NCBI GenBank assembly: GCA_018136815.1
Contig: CM030942.1
Span: 3,474,548-3,525,147, forward strand
Origin: Isochrysis galbana
Taxonomy: Eukaryota > Haptophyta > Isochrysidales > Isochrysidaceae
Direction: 5' to 3'
DNA: 50,600 nt
Position numbers and translations under genes: made by a program. A model generated the notes under the pieces. That model did not search any database and was not told the origin of the DNA. It saw only the letters and a program-made list of their open reading frames with translations. Below, one piece after another: positions 11,212 to 21,400 of the stretch (position 1 is its first letter; each line of letters opens with the position of its first letter).

Positions 11212-14200
11212 TTATGTCGGCTCACTTGGTGACTCGGCAACGAAGGCCTCGCTCGGCCAGCGCAGGGGGAATACGGTACTGCCTTTCGGGCAAATGCCAT
11301 CCGGAGGTGCCCATCCTCGCTTCTCATCCTGTCGTTGGCGGCGACCCGATACCAGTGCCTCGCACCGCTCCCATGCCGCCCAGGCCTCGCAGTCAAAGCG
11401 AGACCATTTCGGCTCGTCATTCAAGGACGCAACGTTTGGAGCAGCGGCAGGGTTGAGGATGGCGAAAACTAGCGGTCTAGAGGCATCATCGGCATTCATA
11501 AACGTAGACTGACTCAGGACTTGATGCTCGATTCCCCAATGCACGAACTGATGGGATAATGGCGTCGGCACTACTCCCGCGGGAGTCGCCACAAGCACCC
11601 TCACCGGCGCGGGGGTGGTGACGGCGGTGAGGGGGAAGCCTTCGCGAGGCCGTGCTTGCATGTAGCGACGCCTAGCTTCTCTGGCGATGAGCGTCTGGAG
11701 TAGCTTCGCAGAAGCATAAGCCTCACCATCTGTGCCGCGAGCAATAAAATACTGGACCACACTCGCCTTGCGCTCAAGTGCAGGGAGTGACCGTGAGAGA
11801 TTCTCCCATTGCAGCACACCCGCGCTCGACGATTCTAGTGGGATATACGGCTTACCATCCAGCAAGCGAGCCACGCCACTACGCGTGGCTAGGGATGATG
11901 CGCCCGAACCAACGATGAGAATTGAGGTCTCCGAGGCACACCATAGGTCGGGCGGGAACAAAATCTGGCCACCTTCCGTTGATGCGTTTGTCACCGAGTC
12001 CGACGAGACAACGGCCGTCACGCCAGGGATGAGTGCCTTGAGCAGCGCTTGGTTGGATAGAGCACTTGCACGCAGCATCCGTGGGAGCGGGCGATCAGCC
12101 TTCTTCTCCCATGGCGGGAGTGTGAATGCGCTCATCACTACGGAACGGAGGCATGCGCCTGTTGCGCCAAATGAGCCGTTACCGCCGACGCGCACAGCCG
12201 CGGTCAGTGCTTGGACAATGTGCTTGGCCGCAGCGGCGGTGTTCCGCGAGAGGTCGACGGGTGGGAGGCAGAGAAGCGGCGTGCCGTCGGTAACGGCTGC
12301 GCAAGCGGTGCCGTTGCGAGGCGAGATGACCACCACGATACTGGGCCGTATGGCCGCGAGGGCCTTGGCCGTCGCCAAACCAATACCGCTTGTTCCACCC
12401 GTGAGAAGAATGTACTCGGAAGGGGCGCTGGGAACCGATGTGTCGACAGGTCGGTGCCAGGACGGGCTTGGTATGGGCTCGAGGCCAGCGCCTGGTCCAA
12501 AAACGTCGTGAGCTCCCTCAATGGTGGCTTGCAACGCGCGAAGCCTTGCGACGCCCTCAGCCCCAAAAAGAGATTCTGGAGAATCATGTGGACTCGCGTA
12601 ACCTGCGACATTATGGGAGTCGAGAATGAGACAGCTGATGGCGACCATCGTGTGGGATGTGGAGAGAGTAGCCAGGCGAAAGCAATCGGGGGCGTTGAAG
12701 GCGCAATGAGGCGAGGCGAGACGCGGGAGCTCCGGCGCCTCGCGCTGCAGCCCACCTTGATAAGCACCTCGAGCGTGAATGCCAAGACTGGCAATACCAT
12801 CCGCCATGAACCGTTCGATGAGTGTCTCCACTCCAGGAAAGTGCCTCGGTGTACCAGCGACTCGGTACTTGCCGGGTGGCTTGGGGGTGCGCAATGAGCA
12901 AATCCAAGACATCAGCAACGCGGCATCCCGATGCGCCCACGTGGACGCGTTGGTTCGATCAATCGCTCCCCCCAATGGCTCGATTTGCAAGCTGCAACCT
13001 GGGCCTTGTATGAAACGTTCCAAGTTCGCCCTGGGGGAGTTCGCGACAAGGTGCCATGCGGCCCGCCTGAAGTCGGCAGCCTCGACCGAGGCGGCAACGA
13101 ATGTAGAACGCCACCATATCGTACTCTGCGACGAGTTGTACTTTGCCGAGATCTCCGACAAGGTGTGCGGGGTCAACAAGTCTCCAGAGCGAATAAGAGG
13201 TATCGCCGGGCGCTTGGGCGAAGTTGCGGACGCTTGGGCAAGCATACGATGCCATCCCACGGAAATGTATGGCTCCACTTGCTCCGCCCGTGCGTCGTCC
13301 AAGGAAGCGACGCCGGCAGGATCGTCCTCCGGTAGAGACGACGCATCCTGCATACGACGCGACGGCTGATGCGCAGCTTCTACGGTGCGGGGACCGGTGA
13401 CATGGACCTTGGCTTGATGTTCGCTGGACGCAATTGCTGTCAGATTCGCGAAGCGATCAAAGATCCCACGAGCGCTGCCCGATGCACGCCAGGAGGCAGC
13501 GTCGCCGTCGTAAAAGAAGACGAAGCTCACAGATGTGCTGTCGAGGAAGAAGTCCACCGTCCATGCCTCATCGTCTGCAGTCGCTCTCAAGTTGTCAAGG
13601 TATGAGTCGACGGTGGTGCTCAGAAATCTCTCTGGGACCCCCATAGGGAAGTGCAGATGCAGGGCACCGTGCCCAACCCCTCCAGCTGGCAACGGCCAGA
13701 GGCGCAACCGAAGGGCCCATATGACGCCGAACGTCGAGCCGCCGCCTGCTCGGAGCGCCGCATGAAGGTCATGCAACGGGTGCGCGCGCTCGCTGCCCGT
13801 GTGCACGACAGTCCCATTGGGCAGCACGAGTGTGTACGAGAGGACGCCATCGCCCACGAGTCCCCGGTGTCGCGAGAAGAACGAGATGCCGCCATTCACG
13901 CTCAGCCCCGTCACGCCCACGCCCGCACAGCCTCCTCCAACAGCATAGAGCCCACTTCCCTCAAGCGCCGTGTACACGTCTCTCCACAACGCGCCGGCGC
14001 CGACGTATGCGAGGGCAGCGTCGCGGTCAATGGTGACTGATCGATGTCTGGACATATCCACCGTAATCCCCGACGGCGCCAGAGCGCGCCCAGCCGGATT
14101 ATGGCCCCCATTCCTCACGGAGAGTCGGATATCTTCGTCTCTCGAGAGTCGGAGCACTGAGCGGAGCTGATCTAGCGAGCTAGGCGCGACGACAGCGAGC

Positions 14201-14325
14201 GGCTCTCGCGAACGCTGCAGGTTACGGTTGAAGATCGTTGCAGCATCGCCAAACCCTCCTTCCCCTCGGCACCACACCGAGCCTGAGGGAGAGAGGAGAG
14301 AGGAGAGACGGGCGCACAGGCCCAT
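11212..14325 (-). CDS. Fusion of BBE-type FAD oxidoreductase and short-chain dehydrogenase
   Basis: A single 1037-residue reading frame. Residues 40-190 form an FAD-binding domain of the PCMH/berberine-bridge type: SVRNGGHNPAGR carries the histidine (H75) and GGGCAGVGVTGLSVNGG the cysteine (C133) that bind FAD covalently in bicovalent members. RHRGLVGDGVLSY follows. Residues about 430-620 resemble the C-terminal BBE region (IEPLGGAIDR; RLRALQATIEGAHDVFGPG). From residue 636 comes an SDR domain with the nucleotide motif TGGTSGIG (642-649) and catalytic YASAK (Y870, K874). All key residues of both halves appear intact. The substrate is unknown; BBE enzymes oxidise alcohols, sugars or alkaloids, and SDRs reduce or oxidise carbonyls. 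The first ~15 residues, coded by CTCTCC repeats ending TCAG, might instead be an intron end or leader. Confidence 0.8.
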   Translation of the reverse strand: MGLCARLSSLLSPSGSVWCRGEGGFGDAATIFNRNLQRSREPLAVVAPSSLDQLRSVLRLSRDEDIRLSVRNGGHNPAGRALAPSGITVDMSRHRSVTIDRDAALAYVGAGALWRDVYTALEGSGLYAVGGGCAGVGVTGLSVNGGISFFSRHRGLVGDGVLSYTLVLPNGTVVHTGSERAHPLHDLHAALRAGGGSTFGVIWALRLRLWPLPAGGVGHGALHLHFPMGVPERFLSTTVDSYLDNLRATADDEAWTVDFFLDSTSVSFVFFYDGDAASWRASGSARGIFDRFANLTAIASSEHQAKVHVTGPRTVEAAHQPSRRMQDASSLPEDDPAGVASLDDARAEQVEPYISVGWHRMLAQASATSPKRPAIPLIRSGDLLTPHTLSEISAKYNSSQSTIWWRSTFVAASVEAADFRRAAWHLVANSPRANLERFIQGPGCSLQIEPLGGAIDRTNASTWAHRDAALLMSWICSLRTPKPPGKYRVAGTPRHFPGVETLIERFMADGIASLGIHARGAYQGGLQREAPELPRLASPHCAFNAPDCFRLATLSTSHTMVAISCLILDSHNVAGYASPHDSPESLFGAEGVARLRALQATIEGAHDVFGPGAGLEPIPSPSWHRPVDTSVPSAPSEYILLTGGTSGIGLATAKALAAIRPSIVVVISPRNGTACAAVTDGTPLLCLPPVDLSRNTAAAAKHIVQALTAAVRVGGNGSFGATGACLRSVVMSAFTLPPWEKKADRPLPRMLRASALSNQALLKALIPGVTAVVSSDSVTNASTEGGQILFPPDLWCASETSILIVGSGASSLATRSGVARLLDGKPYIPLESSSAGVLQWENLSRSLPALERKASVVQYFIARGTDGEAYASAKLLQTLIAREARRRYMQARPREGFPLTAVTTPAPVRVLVATPAGVVPTPLSHQFVHWGIEHQVLSQSTFMNADDASRPLVFAILNPAAAPNVASLNDEPKWSRFDCEAWAAWERCEALVSGRRQRQDEKRGWAPPDGICPKGSTVFPLRWPSEAFVAESPSEPT

Positions 14326-14559
14326 CGCGACCCCCAGGGGGCGGAGGGGGTGGGGGGTGTGCCGGGGGGGAAGAGCAGGTACGATGAGAGAAGAAACAGG
14401 CTTGTTTCATAGGGTTGTATGCAGTATTCGGCGACCACTCAATTCCTGGAGCGCGCGCGCGGCAGCGCTATTGCGACATTCTATTGTAGGATTAGCGCAG
14501 TGAGTTAGTTACTTCTGCGCCGATAGATAGGCTCATGGGCTCCCAGCTACCGGTAGTTC

Positions 14560-14916
14560 CCGGGGGGTACGAACTTCTTCTTCGTCGCGGTGTAGCGTCG
14601 CTCCCTCCTCCTCCTTCTCTCAAGATGGCGACTACCCCATAGAGACTTGCCCACGCTCGAGCTCGTGCACGATTCGATACCCCCATCGGGGAGCCCAGCA
14701 TGGCTGTTGTGCATGTTGTCGTGGCCGGGGCCACGGGCCGTGTGGCGCGACCGGGGTCGCACGCGTATCTGCTCGGCCTCTGAGGGTGGACGTGGTCGCT
14801 TCGACTGCGACTGGTCCATGGGTCATGGAGGGCCGCCCTCGGTGGGGGGGCTAAAGGAGAGGGGAGGCGCGCCGGCGCGCTCCATCGCAACATCGCAACT
14901 AGCTATAGAGTTAGTT
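14560..14916 (-). mobile_element. Retroposon D, copy D2
   Basis: Minus strand: hairpin AACTAAC / GCTAGTT with one mismatch (14897-14916), then an ATGG after about 12 bases, with frame MERAGAPPLSFSPPTEGGPP matching D1's MERTAAPHLSFGPPAEGAPP. Similarity to D1 continues through the CCGGTCGCGCCACACGGCCC block. A shifted frame stays open to about 14547 and ends in a Lys/Arg-rich segment. No target duplication was found. Confidence 0.6.
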
Positions 14917-15410
14917 GATGTTTGATGAATGTAGAGGTGCGATTCCGTTGGCGTTAGAGGAAGCGGTTTAATAAGAGCTTTGAAGATGCCATTTGCTGCC
15001 ATCGAGTCTACCCTTCCTAGGTCGCCATGCGCCAATAGAATGTCGGCGTCGCCATGCGCGCGTCGGTTGCGCTACCGCTCGCAGTACCAAGCCGATAGAG
15101 ATAGATAGATAGTAGACGGCGGAAGTTGATTAAGATTTTCTTCTATTCTAGAATTCGACATCCGACGCCATGCGGGGTATTGGCTATCGTATGATACTAG
15201 GATACTCCCACCCATTCTACATGGCTACCCACACAATAAATTGACTACGCAGCTGTTGTGCATGCAACTCCTCCCGCTTCCGCGCCCTCCTCGACGAACG
15301 TGGCGCGTGGGAGTAGATCCACTTGCTCACGTAGTGGCTGTCGCGTCGCGCCCATGGTGCCCATAATGAAAATTCCAGGAGGGAAAGAAGAGCCCAAGGT
15401 CCACCGAAGT
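14917..15410. other. Intergenic DNA downstream of TAF1
   Basis: No gene or repeat family is recognised. There is a short (GATA)n tract at about 15088-15105. Confidence 0.5.
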
Positions 15411-18400
15411 TTAGTCAGCGAAAGGGTCCTCCTCCTCATCCTCTCCCATCTCACTGCCATCGCCAAGCGACGACAGTCGACCCGAGGGGACTTGGGCCGA
15501 GGAAGCGAAGGAGAAGGATCGCTCAGAAGGGGCGGAGGGTGAGCCCAATTCTGACGGGGCTGCCGAAAAGCCGCCGAGCTCGCAGGCTCCGTCGGCTGAT
15601 GAAATCATGGAGGCAGCATCCTTGTCGTCTTCTGATCGATCAAACAGAGACGACCCAACGTCGGAAGCCCCGTCATCTAAAGCGCCGCGATCAGAAGCAT
15701 GCCCCCCGTAGCTGTACGAGGAAGGCTCGTAGCTCGACTCCTCGTCCTCGCCTTGATATGAGGAAGCGCTTTGCTGGGAGGTGGACACAGCGGAGGAGGC
15801 AGCTGCGGAAGACGAGGCGAGGGATGAAGACGCGAGCGAAGCGCCATCTGCGCTAGACATGGAGGCGAGGGACGTGACTTCTGTCGGCGCGGCTGCACCG
15901 CTCCCGCCCCTGCGCCGTGAAGGCCTGTGACGTATGGGCCGATTCGAGAGTTGGCGGCGCAGAGGTGGAGCGAGCTCAATCCCCTCAATCTCGGCCTCAT
16001 ACTTCTTGATCGTCTCAGTCTGCGCATCGACTGCGGCCCTCCCCTCTTTGACCATCGTCCTTGCTATCGGCTCCAAATGGAGGTTACGAGCATACTTTGT
16101 ATTGAAGTCGTGGCAGTTCGATGCGATGAGCTCGAGGTCCGTGATGAATTCTGCAGCGCGTCGGTACTTAGTGTCCTTGCACTTGATGAGCATCGTCTGC
16201 AAATCCATCGGATTAGATATGACTCGGGTATAGGATGGAAGGATTCTTGCAACGGGCTCCACAAATTGAAGGTATTCGGAGTTATCGCGAAGCGTCTTGA
16301 CAATAGTCTCGAGAAGATTGTTGAGGTTCACCAACTGGCTGCCGGCACGGCGACTCGATCCCCCTCGAGCGTTGCGCTGGCGCTTTTGAGCCTCTCGCTC
16401 TGCCTCTCGCATCTTGCGCTTGTCTCCAACCTTGATCTGTGTATAGGTGGGGGGGGGGGGGGAGGAGGTTGCGAACACGCTCTCGAGGTCTCGTCGTTGG
16501 CATCATAGTGGTTGAGGCAGTAGGAAACAAAGATCAAGGTCCAAGGGCATCTGGGGAAGAGCACAACGGAGGCCCTCATAGTCGGTTGGGCACCGGGCAC
16601 ACCTTCACACTGAGTTCATTTTCTTTGAGTGGAGCTCGAATCTTCAGCTTCATGTGGCCAGAGACCTCGCCCTTCTCGTGGGCGACAGCTTCTTCCCGCT
16701 TGCGTTCAGCCTCCGTGAAGGCGAAGAGCGGACATTGGCGAGAGCGAGCGTTGTGGCCGTAGAAGCCGCACGCGGAGCAACGCGGTCCTTCACCCTGCTG
16801 GACAGCCTTCCCGCCTGCAAGAGCCTCCTGGAACTCTTGAAGTGCCTTGCGACGTCGCTGCTCTTCCTCAAGGAGCTTTAGCTGCCGCTTTCGCTCTGCC
16901 TCGACCTGCATATGGTTGACGGAGCTTATGGAGGTGAAGAGACCCGCGGCTGCAATGGGAAATGCCGTGTGCGAATCACTAAGGCGGGCTCTATGGCAGT
17001 GCGGTCTAGCATCGTGCCATTCCCTTGTGCATAGGACTGCCCGTCCGGCTACTTGCGCACCTCCTTGTCCTTGACGGCCTCGTCGACGCCCTTAACGACA
17101 CGCTCCCGCTTCTCGCGGCTAGCTTCAATCCGTTCATAGACTCGTCGCTCGTGTGCATAACTGGAGGAACATCGGTGAGAGATGGCAGACAAGGGGGGGG
17201 GGGGGGGGGGGGTTGCGGGACGTTGTTGAAAGGGGCGTGAGGATGGGTGGAGAAGGCAGTCGAGGAGTGAGCACGCGCAGGCGAGTTCTCCAACGCCATT
17301 CATGGAGGGCGGATGGCTTTTAGCGCTCACTTTGGATTGGATGGATCGAAATCCTCCACCTTCTTCACCAAGACACCGCCTTCTTCGACCCAAGAAGTCT
17401 TGCGCAGCACCGTCTTCTTGATGCGCTTCGTCTTCTTCCGCCGGCTCGTTGCCACTGCGGCTTCGCCTGTCTTGCCGCCCGCGTTGGACGCCCCCAAAAT
17501 CAATCCCCGCGTCCCTGAATGCGCATTGATGTCCCCCCGCCGCAGCGCCGCGAGTTCCGCGGCATCTTGAGCCGCCGAGACGGTCTCGGGCGCTGCCGCC
17601 GCCATCGCGCGCGCGAGTTCTTTGGCAAATTCGTCGTCGCTGCTCTCGGCATCCGCGTCCTCATCGCCTCCGGCGTTGCCAGCGTCAGCGTCCACAGTTG
17701 GAGGCGTGGGGTCAGATAACGCATTAAGCTGCGCTCGCCAGATCGAGGCTGCCAGGCCCTCTAGATCAAATTTTGAGGAGGTTTGCGTCGATGAAGGCTC
17801 CTGCGGGACCAGAAGATCCCGGGGTGAAGTCGGTGCTGTGAGGGAGTGCTAACCACCTCAATTGAAATGGGGGAGCATTTGGGGCCACCGAGGGAGGGAC
17901 AAAGTTCGTGAACGCGCCTGAACACAATGTGGCATGGCACACCTTGCGCGCATATGCCTCGTAACCGGCGACGCCTTGTGCATGCTGCCGTGTCGCAATG
18001 NNNNNNNNNNNNNNNNNNNNNNNNNNNNNNNNNNNNNNNNNNNNNNNNNNNNNNNNNNNNNNNNNNNNNNNNNNNNNNNNNNNNNNNNNNNNNNNNNNNN
18101 GCGCGAATGTGAGCAATGCGATCGGAGCGAGAGAGCGCGGTGACCTAAGAGAAAAATGAGAGAACGCAGACTCAAAAGTTAGTTTAGATGCAAGTGGTGA
18201 CTCTACATGACGCATCCCGGCCACGTGGTTAAGGCTCGAGTACCGCCGTGACAAGGCCGGGACCATCGCACGACCTGCTCCTTTGTGTATCCGTGAGGCG
18301 CGAGCCACTTGATGCAATCCGAAAGCTTCATCTTGCGAAAATCTGCTTGAGTGCCTACATGCAAGCCGCCCGTTGCGTATGGCAGTTCCACAACGGAATC

Positions 18401-21400
18401 GGTGCTTGGTGCACCGCCGTCAGTTCCGGTCTTAGCCCGTGCCTTCTCTGCCTTCTCGGCTTGAGTCAGACGAGTGTAGGAGTAGCCTTCGCCTCGACCG
18501 GACGGGTCAGCGGGACCGCGAAGAGCAAGTTGGCATCTGCAAGAGACCAATGGAATCAATGGCACCATGGCTTCAACTCGCATGTACGCGAGCGATCGCC
18601 CAGGTGGAGCATCACCAGAGCAGCGGCGCCATCTTGGACGAAGGGATACAAGAGCTGTCGAGTGTGGGAAAGTCGGGACGGGGCGAAGTGATAGAGTGAT
18701 CGCACCTTCCGTGCTTGAACCCTTGGAAATTGGCCGTAAGCGTCCACGGAGCGAGCAGCAGCTCTTCCTCGATCGAGATCGCGATTGCACGCTTCTTCAG
18801 GCGCTCCTCCTACAATTGTGACGTGGACCCATCACGTATGTGTGGGGGGGGAGGGGGGGGGGAGGGGATAGTCCCAAGGTTGCGACGGGGAATACTGCAA
18901 AGTGAGACGAGGTGGGCGAGGGGAACCCGACAAACTCACCCTCTCGGCCGAAGCAGCGAGTGGGTCAACCCTCAGTCCTATCGAGCTCGCTACCATCCAA
19001 CTTTGCCCAGATCCCCGCCAACTGTTGCCCTTTGTAGGGTTTGCTTACCATGCTCCCTTTCAATCCTTCCATTGCCTTCTCGACTCCGTCGGGTGTAGAG
19101 AGTCTTGTCACAAACGCGTCGGCGAGCCGTTGCTGCCCTTCCAACGCTGAGTCGAGGAAGCAATGCTCTTCGGGCGAGAGGAGAGACTCGAGACCAGAGC
19201 GAGCGAGCAGTGCCTTCGGCTTTGGACGGTACAGACGCACGTGGGGGTCGGCCCTGGGAGGGAAGAGGGGGCAACTCCCGTTTAGCACAGGCCATGATTG
19301 AGCGATCAAGTATGATACCTTTATTTGAGGGCTCTGCCGCCCACGAAGGGAATCTTGGCGAGGAGTGGGGGAATCTGCATGGTCGCCATAGAGTCGCGGC
19401 GGCATGCTTGCACATCATGACGTCAAAAGGAGGTGCTGGGCGGCCAACTCGCTCTCTTGATGGGCAGCGCGGACCGGTCGAGAGTGGCAACCGCATTAAG
19501 CTGATCTTTGAGCACGACCTCCAAGTTAATAGATTCGAGCGAACGGGGAAGTTCGCGCATCAAGTCGTTAAAGTAGCGGGCAATACACCAGCCCCCACGC
19601 GGATGAGCAACCACGTGCGATGCAAGGATTCCGTTGGAGCCGCGTCTCAAATCCGGCTTCGTCTTGCTTGAGGAATAAAGCTGGTCCAGAGTGAGAGACG
19701 TAAACGTCAGTTAATGCGCAGGCAAGAGCAGCAAGTGCGTAGGCAAGAGCTTGCACCGGGCTAGGTAAAGGGTTGCGGGGCTGTTTGATCCGTGGCCCCG
19801 CGAGTTTGATGGGTACCAAAGAGCCCCGTGAGCTGGCCAGGCACAATAGCAGAGATAGATACCCCCCAACAAGCCGTGTTGACAGTGCGCACCTTGGCTT
19901 GCAAGAAGAAGCCGACACGCCTCTCCACTAGGTCCCGAAAGTCGCGTGTCCCTGGCCTTGGTACCACCTGTGGCCCGCTCGGCTGCTCACACGGCTGCTG
20001 TTGCCCAATGAGCAAGACCCCGTTCAAGCGCCTCAACGCGAGCGTCCGTCGCGAGGATGTTTTCGACGAGCCCGATGCCGAGGGTTGCACAGTGGGGCGC
20101 CGGGCAGGGTCGTAGACCAACAAAAACAACTTGTAGCCTGGCGGATGGAGCGCATGTTCAAATGCGGGCGCCGAGAATAGGTTCGTCTCCAGGGCGCGCA
20201 ACGTGCCTGATGGCGGGAAGCTGGCGCCCAACAGAAAGGGAAGTTCTTCATCGGAGGACACAGTGCGGACCGCACCACCCAGTGACGACGCGGCGGGAGG
20301 TGGGGCCGCACGCCGCGGGGGCGTGGCTGCCAGAGCCGAGCCGGCCTCACTGTCGCCTCCACCACCGCAAGCGGCGATATACGCGTCTCGATTTCGAGCA
20401 AACGGATCTGGAGAGCTCGCACCGCACGACGAATGACCAAAAGCAGAGGTGGCATCGGACGGTGCAGGCGACGTGCGGCCGCTACCAGCCGTCATCGTGG
20501 GAGTTGGCGTGGTGGCACGTGGTACAGCGCTGCTAGCGTTGCTCGCTTGCGCAACGACGGGTGAGGCTCCGCGCCTACGGTAGATGGCTAGACGGGAGGC
20601 CATGCCAATGCGATTGAGGAGGAGAGGATGCTCCTCGATGTACTCGGTCAATAGTATCTACGAAGGGTACGCGGATGCGACGGGCTCGGGTCGATAGCCG
20701 CCTCCCATGGCGGCTGTCGCATTCCTACGGAAACTCGTCAACCGGCCATGATACCACGGCCGGGGGCCATTCGCACTCACATGATCCACCGCCGGCCCGC
20801 GGAAGAGACCGAGGTCTTGCTCGGACTTGGCCACTTCCAGCAAGGTGGCTCCCGGCTTGAGAGGAGAAGATGGCTCCCCCCACACCACGTCGAATGCCTC
20901 GGCGATAGGGACCACTGCCGGCTCGCCACTCCGTCGCCTCTCATACCATCCAGAGACGAGCCCAGCGCCACTGCGCGTCTCTGCCAAACGTTGTACACGA
21001 GGGCGGTGCAGAAAACGAATATCGACAGGCACGCGTGGGAGGGGCACAGCCGCGCCTGAACCCAGTCGGACTAGAGGCAGGCGGTAGGCTGCCGGCGCGT
21101 GCTGCAGACGAGGAGAGCGGAGCTTGCGTCGGTCGGTCTCGGATCGGTCCACATAAAGCTCGTCCTGACGTGAAGCGAGGTGAGATGTGAAATTGTGCAA
21201 GCTGCCAACGCACTGCCGCAGCGTGGGGGGTAGCCTTCCTAGTGCCTGGTGCGCAATCCGGGCGGTCGCCGCCCGTCGGGAATACAGTTCCAAGCACCAT
21301 CGCACCTACCTGCGCAAGCAGCCGCCAGCAGCCGCCACTTCCGGTAGCCCCGGTGCCACAACTGCCGCCCCCTAGTCTGGAGGCCAACCCAAAACCGCCC

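Noticed and set aside
11732..12897. Plus-strand ORFs of 259 and 228 residues within the BBE-SDR gene
   Set aside because: Antisense shadows; the minus strand carries the FAD and SDR motifs across the same bases.
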